A DNA stretch of 9,594 nt from Desulfurococcales archaeon (GCA_027028805.1 JALVHX010000172.1:1-9594), one strand, 5' to 3'. Shown: positions 1 through 5,938, counted from the stretch's first letter. Numbers and translations: made by a program. The notes: generated by a model from the letters alone, not told the origin.

Positions 1-78
1 CACGACTTTGTCGAAGTCAACGTAGCCGTAGACCGGATCCCTTATGAGCCCGAGAGGGTTCCCCCTGCGGAAAAGCAT
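1..78 (-). CDS. HD-domain phosphohydrolase, 5' end only (partial)
   Basis: Only the first 26 codons are inside the window; the gene leaves at the left edge. The start is ATG at 78-76, the only ATG in frame after a TAG at 93-91. The N-terminus carries LGLIRDPVYGYVDFDK. This resembles the opening signature (I-x-DPVHGYI) of the COG1078 HD-superfamily phosphohydrolases, dNTPase-like metal-dependent enzymes. The HD motif itself would lie outside the window, so activity cannot be judged. A weak GGTG lies about 7 nt before the ATG, and a TATA-like box at 113-126 fits a short leader. The family call rests on this one motif, which is quite characteristic; the true substrate is unknown. Confidence 0.72.
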   Translation of the reverse strand, partial: MLFRRGNPLGLIRDPVYGYVDFDKVV

Positions 79-112
79 GCATGAACACCACTATCCATAA
101 TTGCCTTTACCT

Positions 113-126
113 ACGCCTATATATCC
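113..126 (-). promoter_or_regulatory. TATA box for the HD-phosphohydrolase gene
   Basis: The minus strand reads GGATATATAGG here, centred about 43 nt before the ATG at 78. Archaeal transcription starts about 25 nt after the box, near 95, which gives a leader of roughly 18 nt. The box is seen; the start site is inferred. Confidence 0.5.
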
Positions 127-182
127 TGGGACCCAGAGTTATTATATTACGTAGAATTGTATTTTTGGCGGGGAAACCTGTA

Positions 183-223
183 CAAAAACAGGGGTAAGCG
201 GCGGGGACGCCATGGCCCCCGCC
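183..223 (-). terminator. Hairpin plus T-run after the TRAM/orphan operon
   Basis: Inverted arms GGCGGGG (200-206) and CCCCGCC (217-223) flank a 10-nt loop that contains the palindrome GCCATGGC. On the minus strand the stem is followed by a run of five T (188-184). It lies just downstream of the stop codon at 235, so it suits termination of that operon. Archaeal termination depends mainly on T-runs, so the stem may be incidental. Confidence 0.35.
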
Positions 224-234
224 CCGTGTCTTCT

Positions 235-582
235 CTACGATATACCTGTCATCTTTTCCAGGAAGCTCTTGTCTCTACTGATCCTTCTCCTGGTGCTTAT
301 CCATACACACTTCCTCTCCCCGCTATGCATGTATACTAGTGTGTGGCTACGTCCGAGCGATACTATTATATAGTAGGATGGCTCCCCGCCCAATACATCC
401 TCCTCGTCCTCGGCCAGGGTCTCAGCCCCTAGATCCCTGGCCGCCTCCAGCATGATCCAGGGATAGTCTTCGCCGCACACCCTTGTCCCCGAGAAAAGCT
501 CCTCTACAACGCGGCGCGGCACTCCCCGCTCCAGCAGAAGCTTCCTGTATCTCGAGAAGAAGTCGGAGACACCGCTGTCCAT
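235..582 (-). CDS. Uncharacterised 115-aa protein, second gene after TRAM gene
   Basis: I do not recognise this family. The frame runs from ATG 582 to TAG at 237-235. The N-terminal half looks helical (DFFSRYRKLLLERGVPRRVVEEL). The middle is acidic (AEDEEDV, about residues 57-63). The C-terminal half has beta-like stretches (YYIIVSLG, HTLVYMH, KCVWIS) and ends in a basic RRRISRDK segment. There are no membrane segments and no signal peptide. It starts 29 nt after the stop of the TRAM gene on the same strand and is probably co-transcribed with it. No strong ribosome-binding site is visible. Strand, spacing and regular archaeal codon use support a real gene. The link to TRAM suggests an RNA- or translation-related role, but this is only inference from position. 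Confidence 0.65.
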   Translation of the reverse strand: MDSGVSDFFSRYRKLLLERGVPRRVVEELFSGTRVCGEDYPWIMLEAARDLGAETLAEDEEDVLGGEPSYYIIVSLGRSHTLVYMHSGERKCVWISTRRRISRDKSFLEKMTGIS

Positions 583-611
583 GGAGAGGCCCCGTGTATC
601 CCCTAGTCTCC

Positions 612-932
612 CTACTTATACTCGATCGCGCTCTCGCTCAGCGTCTCAAGTATTTCTGCATACGCCGTGTTCCCGGAGACTCGGACTATTCTAACCCGAT
701 ACTTGGAGCCAACACTGGAGTTGAACACTATGACGCGCATGCCGCGGTAGCCTGCCATCCCGCGGCCCCTATCATCCATGTTGTTAACGATAACCTCTAT
801 GACGTCGCCGGGCTTCAGGGGTTTTTCCTCGCGCTCCCGCCCACTCATATCGGGGTATATGCTGAGCCTCTTGATCTCGCTTGTATAGGGGTTCCAGGTA
901 TGCTTCCTCCTCCTATGCCTAGCCAAACCCAC
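612..932 (-). CDS. TRAM-domain protein, small RNA-binding protein
   Basis: This 106-aa protein has a TRAM domain at about residues 38-95 (PLKPGDVIEV..., GRGMAGYRGMRVIVFNSSVGSKYRVRIVRV, TAYAEIL). TRAM is an OB-like beta-barrel that binds RNA. Archaeal proteins with little more than a TRAM domain are known and have been linked to RNA-chaperone, cold-shock-like roles. Ahead of it lies a basic arm (ARHRRRK, residues 4-10), which would also suit RNA binding. The start taken is GTG 932, the first start codon after an in-frame TGA. TTG 926 or ATG 851 (M28) would remove part or all of the arm. The orphan gene at 235-582 follows after 29 nt. The family call is firm; the RNA target is unknown. Confidence 0.82.
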   Translation of the reverse strand: MGLARHRRRKHTWNPYTSEIKRLSIYPDMSGREREEKPLKPGDVIEVIVNNMDDRGRGMAGYRGMRVIVFNSSVGSKYRVRIVRVSGNTAYAEILETLSESAIEYK

Positions 933-992
933 ATCCCATCATATACAGTTTGTTCAGAGACCTATGCCGGGACAAATCTGGTCTAGCCCCTA

Positions 993-1008
993 AACCGCTA
1001 ATAATACT
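993..1008 (-). promoter_or_regulatory. Possible TATA region for the TRAM operon
   Basis: The minus strand reads TAAGTATTATTAGCGG, an AT-rich TATA-like patch. A start site about 25 nt on would leave a leader of roughly 45 nt before GTG 932. This is a weak match to the consensus, chosen because it is the most AT-rich patch upstream. Confidence 0.28.
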
Positions 1009-1070
1009 TATGGTTAAACACTACATCGGGCCCGCCGAGGATACAGGCTGGGCGTATGCGTATAAGAACA

Positions 1071-1086
1071 CCTATACCACTATATG
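1071..1086 (+). promoter_or_regulatory. Possible TATA box for the 1126-2692 operon
   Basis: CTATACCACTATATG gives two overlapping TATA-like elements. Either places transcription start at about 1098-1110, just at or before the ribosome-binding site at 1110-1118 and shortly before GTG 1126. Confidence 0.35.
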
Positions 1087-1125
1087 TAGCAATCCAGAGA
1101 AGCCTTCACGGAGAGGTGTGCCGGC

Positions 1126-1719
1126 GTGCATAGGAGGGATTTCCTGCGCCACATAGTGAATCCCCTCGTCGCAGAATACGCTGGCGGCAAGAAGCTTAGG
1201 GCTATAGAGGATATAAAGAAGCTGATAGCCGAGGGAGAGCTCAGATACGGGTTCAGCGCATACGGCGGAAGCCTCGACGGGCTTAAAAAATACATTGAGA
1301 GCAAGGACTTCGACCTAGTCATAGACCTGCTCAAAAACAATAATGCGCTAGACCTCCTCCTCCGAATACTCGAGGAGGCTAAGAAAACCTATAGCGGCCA
1401 CCCCGGCCTCGTATCAGCTATAGATAAGAGGATCGAGGAGATACGGAGAGGAATATCCCAGGTCGACCGAGGCAGGGCCGTGAGGGATGCCGTGGAGCAG
1501 AGCCTCTCCGGCATACCCGGCCTCTCCGTGACAAGCCAGGGAGACAGAGTCATAGTGGATATACGGGGGATCGGCAAAGCCTCTATAAAGATCAACGACA
1601 AGTACACCCTCAGCCTCAGCATACAGCTAGAGAGATCCTTCGACAACTACGAGGAAGCCGTGGAGGCCCTGAAAAGCCTGGTCTCAGCACTAGAGAAGAT
1701 AGCTAAGAGAGGGAAGTAG
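1126..1719 (+). CDS. Uncharacterised helical protein, first gene of HAD/regulator operon
   Basis: I do not recognise this 197-aa protein. Residues 1-115 are predicted mostly helical and charged (LRAIEDIKKLIAEG, FDLVIDLLKNNNALDLLLRILEEAKK). After that comes a beta-rich C-terminal domain (LSVTSQGDRVIVDIRGIGKASIKINDKYTLSLSIQL, about residues 134-168), and the protein ends in a helix (EEAVEALKSLVSALEKIAK). No membrane segment or metal motif is visible. The start is GTG 1126, supported by the ribosome-binding site GGAGAGGTG at 1110-1118, 7 nt upstream. A second SD-like AGGAGGGAT at 1130-1138 lies just inside the gene, but the nearest later start (GTG 1156) is 17 nt away, so the longer form is preferred. 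The stop is only 2 nt before the HAD start, so the genes are tightly coupled. Confidence 0.75.
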   Translation: MHRRDFLRHIVNPLVAEYAGGKKLRAIEDIKKLIAEGELRYGFSAYGGSLDGLKKYIESKDFDLVIDLLKNNNALDLLLRILEEAKKTYSGHPGLVSAIDKRIEEIRRGISQVDRGRAVRDAVEQSLSGIPGLSVTSQGDRVIVDIRGIGKASIKINDKYTLSLSIQLERSFDNYEEAVEALKSLVSALEKIAKRGK

Positions 1720-1721
1720 GG

Positions 1722-2372
1722 GTGGCGGAGAAAGGAATAGTGTTCTTCGACTGCGACGGAGTATTAACCGAGGCCCAGAGCAGCTGGATGACGCTCCACA
1801 GCTATTTCGGGAGCAGAGACAACAGGTTCTTCGCAGACCTCTATAGGAGAGGAATAATAAGCTACGAGGACTGGATGAAAATAGATATAGCGCTCATGAT
1901 AAACGCGTGGGGGAGATCGATACGGAGAAGCGATGTCGAGGAGGCACTGGGATCCATTGAGCTGAGAGAAGACGCCGTGGAGGCCGCCGCCAGGCTACGG
2001 TCCGCGGGCTACATAGTAGGTGTGATAAGTAGCGGCGTAGACATCCTGGTTAAACGTGTATGCCACGCCATAGACGCGGACATATGCCTATACAACGAGC
2101 TAGGCTTCGTAGATGATATACTGGTGCCCGGGGGCAGAGCATGGGTTCCGCTCAAAGAAAAACCCTATCTCATAGAAAAGATCGCTGGCTCCATGGGCTA
2201 TTCACTCGGGGACACAGTATATGTAGGGGATAGTGGCTGGGACAAGCTTGTTTTCAAGAAAGTCGGGCTAAGCATAGCGATAAAGCCCTGCGGCGACGCA
2301 TGCGATGCCGCATCCCATACGGCTGAAACGCTGCTGGAGGCTGTGGAGATAATACTGGGGAGAAACAGTTGA
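1722..2372 (+). CDS. Archaeal phosphoserine-phosphatase-like HAD phosphatase
   Basis: This 216-aa HAD-superfamily phosphatase of subfamily IB has all four motifs. Motif I is FFDCDGVLT (nucleophile D10, acid D12), motif II is VISSGVD (S103/S104), motif III is the lysine in KEKPYLIEK (about K147), and motif IV is GDSGWD (D170, D174). The cap between motifs I and II starts with SSWMTLHSYFG. This SSW...H pattern is typical of the archaeal PSPase-like group (TIGR01491 type) rather than proven SerB enzymes. A small phosphomonoester is the expected substrate, but its identity is not shown. The protein is cytoplasmic. The start is GTG 1722, 2 nt after the previous stop, with purine-rich GAGAGGGA upstream. 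The last bases overlap the next gene (TTGA), so the three genes form one operon. Confidence 0.88.
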   Translation: MAEKGIVFFDCDGVLTEAQSSWMTLHSYFGSRDNRFFADLYRRGIISYEDWMKIDIALMINAWGRSIRRSDVEEALGSIELREDAVEAAARLRSAGYIVGVISSGVDILVKRVCHAIDADICLYNELGFVDDILVPGGRAWVPLKEKPYLIEKIAGSMGYSLGDTVYVGDSGWDKLVFKKVGLSIAIKPCGDACDAASHTAETLLEAVEIILGRNS

Positions 2373-2692
2373 GCGAGCCCCAGTATACTCTAAGGGAACG
2401 TATAAAACACCTCCTGCTTGAATCAAGAGAGCCCCTGAGCGCCGACGAGATAGCACGTATCCTAGGGCTAGGCCCGCGCGACAAAAAACTCGTGTATGAA
2501 GCATTATCACATATCGCTAAAACAATTAGGAGGGAGAGCGGGGGACACCTACAACTCTACATGATCCCCCCGCAGTGCCTCCGATGCGGCTATGTTTTCC
2601 GGGACCTGAAAAAGCCCCGGCGCCCCAGCCGCTGCCCCCGCTGTAAGAGCGAGAGAATATCGCCGCCACGCTTCTTTATTTCTTCCCGATAA
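2369..2692 (+). CDS. Winged-helix/zinc-ribbon transcriptional regulator
   Basis: This 107-aa protein joins an N-terminal winged helix (about residues 8-65; LSADEIARILGL is the recognition unit) to a C-terminal zinc ribbon. The ribbon ligands are C70-x2-C73 (CLRCGYVF) and C89-x2-C92 (CPRCKS). This matches the COG3357-type archaeal predicted regulators, an HTH fused to a Zn-ribbon. It probably binds DNA; its targets are unknown, and its own operon is an obvious candidate. The start is TTG 2369, overlapping the HAD stop codon as TTGA, with GGGGAG about 7 nt upstream, which indicates translational coupling. The 3' end overlaps the convergent DUF167 gene by 17 nt. Confidence 0.85.
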   Translation: MSEPQYTLRERIKHLLLESREPLSADEIARILGLGPRDKKLVYEALSHIAKTIRRESGGHLQLYMIPPQCLRCGYVFRDLKKPRRPSRCPRCKSERISPPRFFISSR

Positions 2693-2996
2693 CCTTTAGG
2701 AGCCTCTCCTTGAGCTCCTCCTTAGAGATATCCTGCACCAGTATCCTTTTCCTGCTGACACGCTTACCCCACACTATCTCGACCTTAGTTATAGGTACGC
2801 GTAGATTACGCACAATATACCTGATCAACGCGGCATTCGCCCTACCCTTCACAGGAGGCTCTGTTGTATAGAACACTATACTATCATCCTCGATAACAAG
2901 CTTCTCCTCGCTAGACTCGGGCTTTACGAGGACATCTATTATGACTCCATCAGCCACCTCGGTCAGGTTCTTATCCAATACTTTTTCAACACTCAT
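2676..2996 (-). CDS. DUF167 / YggU-family (UPF0235) protein
   Basis: This 106-aa protein has the family signature KGRANAALIRYI (about residues 50-61), the lead-in VKPESSEEKLV and the later basic turn GKRVSRKRILV (77-87). DUF167 is a small alpha/beta fold conserved in archaea, bacteria and eukaryotes; no function is established. The length is usual for the family with a short extra N-terminus. The start is ATG 2996, with ribosome-binding site AGGTGA at 3003-3008 six nt upstream and a TATA box at 3040-3052. Its last 17 nt overlap the end of the opposing HTH/zinc-ribbon gene, so the two transcripts collide and antisense contact at the 3' ends is possible. Confidence 0.9.
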   Translation of the reverse strand: MSVEKVLDKNLTEVADGVIIDVLVKPESSEEKLVIEDDSIVFYTTEPPVKGRANAALIRYIVRNLRVPITKVEIVWGKRVSRKRILVQDISKEELKERLLKVIGKK

Positions 2997-3039
2997 AACG
3001 CTTCACCTATTCCACCAGTCTATTATTCTATCTATAAGG

Positions 3040-3052
3040 CCTATTATATAGA
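3040..3052 (-). promoter_or_regulatory. TATA box for the DUF167 gene
   Basis: The minus strand reads TCTATATAATAGG, a strong archaeal TATA match. It predicts transcription start near 3020 and a leader of about 24 nt that contains the AGGTGA ribosome-binding site. Confidence 0.55.
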
Positions 3053-3150
3053 GATACCGGCTTACAACTTGAATTATAATAAAACCCCATATAAAGTATA
3101 TCCAAAAACGAATTTAACCCATAATAACCAAACATATATGATTTCATCAT

Positions 3151-3309
3151 TTACCAGTCTCCCAAACCAAGAACAATAGCCATCGCAGAAGAGACCAGTT
3201 CACCGGCACACCAACCTGTTCCATAAACCATAAACGCTGTGCCATAAAGCACTAGGAGAAATACCTTGAACGCACTCAAGATGGGTAGGAGACGCTGCCT
3301 AGGAAACAC
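3151..3309 (-). CDS. Candidate leaderless 52-aa membrane miniprotein
   Basis: GTG 3309 opens a frame of 52 codons ending in TAA (3153-3151). The product has a basic N-terminus (R4, R6, K15). Two hydrophobic stretches follow, about residues 10-31 (FLLVLYGTAFMVYGTG) and 38-50 (LVSSAMAIVLGLG), so it could span the membrane once or twice. A TATA-like box at 3328-3339 is centred about 25 nt before the GTG, the spacing expected of a leaderless archaeal mRNA. Third positions rich in T and G (GGT, GCT, CTT, GTT, TTG) resemble those of the neighbouring gene on the same strand. Against it: no Shine-Dalgarno, no family recognised, and an open frame of this length is not rare by chance. Confidence 0.33.
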   Translation of the reverse strand: MFPRQRLLPILSAFKVFLLVLYGTAFMVYGTGWCAGELVSSAMAIVLGLGDW

Positions 3310-3327
3310 CGCACCCCACTTAACCAG

Positions 3328-3339
3328 TTTTATAATAAA
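3328..3339 (-). promoter_or_regulatory. TATA-like box / T-rich tail downstream of the TatD gene
   Basis: The minus strand reads TTTTATTATAAA directly after the TatD gene's TGA. It could be the promoter of the 52-aa candidate gene, the T-rich terminator of the TatD gene, or both; sequence alone does not decide. Confidence 0.4.
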
Positions 3340-3342
3340 ACA

Positions 3343-4071
3343 TCATACCCCATAGAGACGAGACGCGTTTTCCCGAATTTTTTCCAACACACGCTCCTTG
3401 CCCACTCCATGCGCCTCAGCTATTTTTTCAATACTCCTCTCTATCAGTGACGGGGTTAATCTAAGGCCCTTGTATTCATAGGGTGCATCGCTCTCTGTTA
3501 TCATGATTTGTAGCGGGGCCTCCTCTATGATCCTTCTATGCTTCTCCTGCATGATCCATGCCGGGTTTATACCTATATAGTAGCCTGAGCCAGCTATGTC
3601 GCGGAGCAGGTTCAAGGGACCCGTGTACCAGTGGAAATACGCCTTATCTATATCATGTCTCAAAAGCATCTCATAGACAATGCGCCACGCGCCCGGAGTA
3701 TGCAGGTTCACCGCGAGCCCGTGCTCCCTCGCTATCCCCAGAAACCTCTCGAACACCTCCACCTGTTTCTCGTAGCTCTTCCTAACAAAGACCTTGTCCA
3801 GACCTATCTCGCCCAAGCACCTAACATTATGAGCGGAAACAAGCCTCTCAATAGCCTCCACGCCGCCCACGCTATGCTCCCCTATGCTCCAGGGATGAAT
3901 ACCTATACAGGGAACAACGTTATCCATTATACTCGCCAGCTCAAGCGTCTTATAGCTGGAGGCCACGTCGTCAGACACCGCCACCAGGAGATAGCCCTCT
4001 CTATACCTCCTCAGCTCCGACAACTCCATCTCATGACAGTGACAATGACCATCAACAAACACTTGAACCAT
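3343..4071 (-). CDS. TatD-family metal-dependent deoxyribonuclease/hydrolase
   Basis: This 242-aa amidohydrolase-fold protein (TIM barrel, two metal ions) has the full TatD motif set. The motifs are DGHCHCH (H9xH11), GIHP (57-60), GEIGLD (87-92, E88), NLHTPG (H124), FHWYTG (H147) and TESDAP (E193, D195). Family members act as Mg-dependent DNA exonucleases or related hydrolases in the cytoplasm; in crenarchaea the substrate has not been assigned. The length is slightly short but normal for archaeal members. The start is ATG 4071, close to the metal motif; no Shine-Dalgarno is visible, and a TATA-like GTTATAGA at 4107-4115 would give a leader of about 15 nt. The orphan gene ending at 4128 lies 56 nt upstream, so read-through is also possible. 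Confidence 0.9.
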   Translation of the reverse strand: MVQVFVDGHCHCHEMELSELRRYREGYLLVAVSDDVASSYKTLELASIMDNVVPCIGIHPWSIGEHSVGGVEAIERLVSAHNVRCLGEIGLDKVFVRKSYEKQVEVFERFLGIAREHGLAVNLHTPGAWRIVYEMLLRHDIDKAYFHWYTGPLNLLRDIAGSGYYIGINPAWIMQEKHRRIIEEAPLQIMITESDAPYEYKGLRLTPSLIERSIEKIAEAHGVGKERVLEKIRENASRLYGV

Positions 4072-4085
4072 GACGCCGGGCCCCC
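4070..4085. repeat. 16-bp direct repeat, copy 1 (over the TatD start codon)
   Basis: ATGACGCCGGGCCCCC occurs here and again, identical, at 4189-4204, 119 nt away. This copy covers two bases of the TatD ATG and its leader. It contains the palindrome GGGCCC. In such a GC-rich stretch chance is possible, but exact 16-mers this close are unusual. Confidence 0.45.
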
Positions 4086-4106
4086 ACGCGGTCCTGAAGC
4101 GCCGGA

Positions 4107-4115
4107 TCTATAACG
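4107..4115 (-). promoter_or_regulatory. Possible TATA box for the TatD gene
   Basis: The minus strand reads GTTATAGAT in the 56-nt gap between the orphan 277-aa gene and the TatD gene. It predicts transcription start near 4086, 15 nt before the ATG. Confidence 0.35.
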
Positions 4116-4127
4116 TTACCCTATACT

Positions 4128-4961
4128 TTATTCTCTATATGCAATTATAACAGGTTCCCCGCCTCCACAGAAGATGCGGGAGAGCTCTATGACGCCGGGC
4201 CCCCTGATCCTTGTTGAGAAGACCGTTGAGCCTCGGCGAACACCTATAGTGAATACGCCGCTGCTTCTTATCGATAACAAGCATCGCTCCGCATCCAGGA
4301 TCACCGAATCCCGTAGCCTCAGGGACTCGCGGAGCATCGGCGGCGAGAAATATTCTGGAGGAAACCCTTCCAGAGCACTTGGCCTAGCCTCTAGTAGCCT
4401 CGCAGCCTCCGCTGCCACCATGTCGGCGCCCGGAGACAGGGCCAGCCCGGCTTTTACGATAGGCGAGTAGGCTAGGGTTCGGGTGAAGAAGCCCGGTGTT
4501 GTGAGAGGCGTTTCCCGTATCCCAAGACCCCTGGCTTCTACAGCTATATAGCGCGGATAAATATTCTCGTAGCCGAAGAATAGCCCGGCTCTATGAGAGA
4601 GCCGGGCCAGCTCGTCTAGAGCATCTTCCCCCAGACAGGCGCCGAGCACTCGTTTATCACTGGACACAGATAGTTTGCCGGACAAGCCTATACAGGCCAG
4701 GGAGAGCACGGGCTCGCCCGTCTCCCATCGCGTATAGCGCGACGAGCCCCACACCCACTCGGCATGCATAATAGCGTTACAGATCACCCTCTCCCCGACA
4801 GGGGTCTCGGCCTCAACAGTATACTCCGCGGGCCCGGGAAACTCTATTTTATAGAGCCGCGCGGGGCCGCCGCACGCCTCGACTATTCTAGGATGCACGC
4901 CCGTGCCGCCGCACTCCAACACATTGTTCCTTATAACGCATTCATAGAACACACCCACCAC
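4128..4961 (-). CDS. Uncharacterised 277-aa protein upstream of TatD gene
   Basis: I do not recognise this protein. It looks soluble, rich in glycine and in alternating beta strands (LYKIEF, EYTVEAETPVGERVICNAIM, VLSLACIGLSGKLSVSS). A helical centre (LGEDALDELARLSHRAGLFFGYENIYPR) and a helical stretch (GADMVAAEAARLLEARPSALEGF, about 186-208) precede a final beta region (VFTIGVRRGSTVFSTRIRG). Cysteines are scattered without a metal-ribbon pattern. The start is GTG 4961; GTG 4958 and GTG 4952 are close alternatives, and a GGTG before 4952 makes that one possible. It shares the strand with the TatD gene 56 nt downstream. The upstream side is divergent from the HAD gene. The long open frame and codon use support a real gene; no function is assigned. 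Confidence 0.75.
   Translation of the reverse strand: MVGVFYECVIRNNVLECGGTGVHPRIVEACGGPARLYKIEFPGPAEYTVEAETPVGERVICNAIMHAEWVWGSSRYTRWETGEPVLSLACIGLSGKLSVSSDKRVLGACLGEDALDELARLSHRAGLFFGYENIYPRYIAVEARGLGIRETPLTTPGFFTRTLAYSPIVKAGLALSPGADMVAAEAARLLEARPSALEGFPPEYFSPPMLRESLRLRDSVILDAERCLLSIRSSGVFTIGVRRGSTVFSTRIRGPGVIELSRIFCGGGEPVIIAYRE
4189..4204. repeat. 16-bp direct repeat, copy 2 (inside the orphan gene)
   Basis: This copy is identical to 4070-4085. Here it lies within the coding region for the C-terminal RGPGVIE part of the orphan 277-aa protein. Confidence 0.45.
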
Positions 4962-5006
4962 CCCGCGTCTTCTCCGGAGGCCGGGGCTAGGAGGCCCGAG
5001 GGTTGG

Positions 5007-5034
5007 GTAAAAATAGGGGGCGAGGATATAAATT
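5007..5034. promoter_or_regulatory. Divergent promoter region (orphan gene - / HAD gene +)
   Basis: On the plus strand GGATATAAAT (5024-5033) is a good TATA box and predicts a start near 5055, about 100 nt before the preferred ATG 5155. On the minus strand CTATTTTTAC (5007-5016), or the reverse of the same ATATAAA, could serve the gene starting at 4961. The boxes are seen; the assignment is inferred. Confidence 0.45.
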
Positions 5035-5141
5035 CGTTGAACAACATGTTCCCGGATGACGAGTTTGCCGAAGACAGAGCCCCTCCCGTGTAGAGGCCTT
5101 GTCCAGGGCTATGAAGAGTCTCCCGAAAACCGACGAGCAGC

Positions 5142-5147
5142 GGAGTG
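5142..5147 (+). promoter_or_regulatory. Ribosome-binding site deciding HAD start at 5155
   Basis: GGAGTG lies 7 nt before ATG 5155. It favours this start over the in-frame ATG 5056, whose 33 extra residues show no HAD features. Confidence 0.55.
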
Positions 5148-5154
5148 CTCAGCC

Positions 5155-5838
5155 ATGCCCATGTGGCCTAGGCTCGTATTGCTCGATTACGATATGACGC
5201 TCATGCATACCCTCATCGACTTCTTCGAGGCCGTCAACGCGGCTCTCGAGAAATACGGTGGCAGAACGCTTAGTTTCAACGAGTTCCTCTACCTCTTCGA
5301 GAACGAGCGGCTGGGCGAGATAGTTCCATCCGGCGTCGAGCCACGGGTTTTCTGGAGATACTTCAGGAGAGTCTATAGGACGCGATACGGGTACCCGAGC
5401 CCGGGCGCCGAGTACATGCTCCGAATACTCTCCATGAACAACACCCATATAGTAATAGTTACTGGCAGAGAGAACTGTAGGATAGCGCTATGGGACGAGC
5501 TAAGACGCTTCGGGCTCCACGAGTACATAGACGAGGTATACAGTATGCGCGACCTAGAGCTCCTCGGAGGCGACGAGGAAGAACTCTTCGACAAGTCATG
5601 GCTTATCCAATACGTGCTAAGAAACCATGGAGCAGAGCCCCGGGAAGCCGTTCTAATCGGCGACTATATGCAGGACTACTATAGCGCCGCAAGAGCAGGG
5701 ATATTCTTCATAGGCTACGCCATTCACGAGAAGCGGAGGAGACAATTACGGGCCGCCGGGGCAAAGTATATAGTATCATCTCTATACGAGATACCTTATA
5801 CACTATACGTTATCAAGAAAACATTGATGAAAACATGA
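5155..5838 (+). CDS. HAD-superfamily hydrolase (C1-cap type)
   Basis: This 227-aa HAD hydrolase is counted from ATG 5155. Motif I is LLDYDMTLM (D11, D13). A helical cap of about 75 residues follows motif I, as in the IA subfamily of phosphoglycolate-phosphatase-like enzymes. Motif II is IVTGRE (T103), motif III is probably K147 in FDKSWL, and motif IV is IGDYMQD (D170, D174). It should hydrolyse a phosphoester or pyrophosphate in the cytoplasm; the substrate is unknown. It is not closely similar to the HAD gene at 1722. An in-frame ATG at 5056 would add 33 residues (260 aa) and sits about 28 nt after a TATA box, as a leaderless start would. The extension looks non-conserved, so 5155 with its GGAGTG site is preferred. 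Confidence 0.82.
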   Translation: MPMWPRLVLLDYDMTLMHTLIDFFEAVNAALEKYGGRTLSFNEFLYLFENERLGEIVPSGVEPRVFWRYFRRVYRTRYGYPSPGAEYMLRILSMNNTHIVIVTGRENCRIALWDELRRFGLHEYIDEVYSMRDLELLGGDEEELFDKSWLIQYVLRNHGAEPREAVLIGDYMQDYYSAARAGIFFIGYAIHEKRRRQLRAAGAKYIVSSLYEIPYTLYVIKKTLMKT

Positions 5839-5893
5839 TACCATTATAATAATTAACATAACTAGTCAAATAACAAACTAGAATAAATATAAT

Positions 5894-5899
5894 AAAAAA
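5894..5899 (-). terminator. T-run terminator after the small winged-helix gene
   Basis: Six T in a row on the minus strand about 40 nt past the stop at 5939, within an AT-rich tract. This fits archaeal T-run termination. No strong stem is seen, only a 5-bp CTAGT/ACTAG inverted repeat further on. Confidence 0.35.
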
Positions 5900-5938
5900 C
5901 ACATACACGGCCTCTGGTTCGGCATAGAACTGCTGGCT

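Larger units (their letters stand above)
2997..3342. other. AT-rich spacer of 346 nt between DUF167 and tatD-type genes
   Basis: The right half may hold a small leaderless gene (3151-3309) and the left end the DUF167 promoter. The rest shows short AT-rich blocks and a 5-bp hairpin CTTGA/TCAAG at 3265-3280. I saw no tRNA, complete C/D-box or H/ACA RNA, or repeat array. Confidence 0.5.

Noticed and set aside
483..986. 167-codon open frame on the plus strand
   Set aside because: It is antisense to the TRAM and orphan genes; its product is Pro/Ala/His-rich without motifs, while the minus strand encodes a clear TRAM domain.
3028..3150. A 40-codon minus-strand frame starting directly after the stop of the 52-aa candidate
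   Set aside because: Very AT-rich, no ribosome-binding site, odd composition (many Tyr) and it ends in the DUF167 promoter; probably chance.
3100..3153. C-box-like ATGATGA on the minus strand (3150-3144), suggesting a C/D-box guide RNA
   Set aside because: No CTGA D or D' box follows at the expected distance; the motif also belongs to the palindrome ATGAT-n3-ATCAT.
3631..4113. 160-codon plus-strand frame opposite the TatD gene
   Set aside because: Antisense to a complete TatD motif set; no recognisable features of its own.
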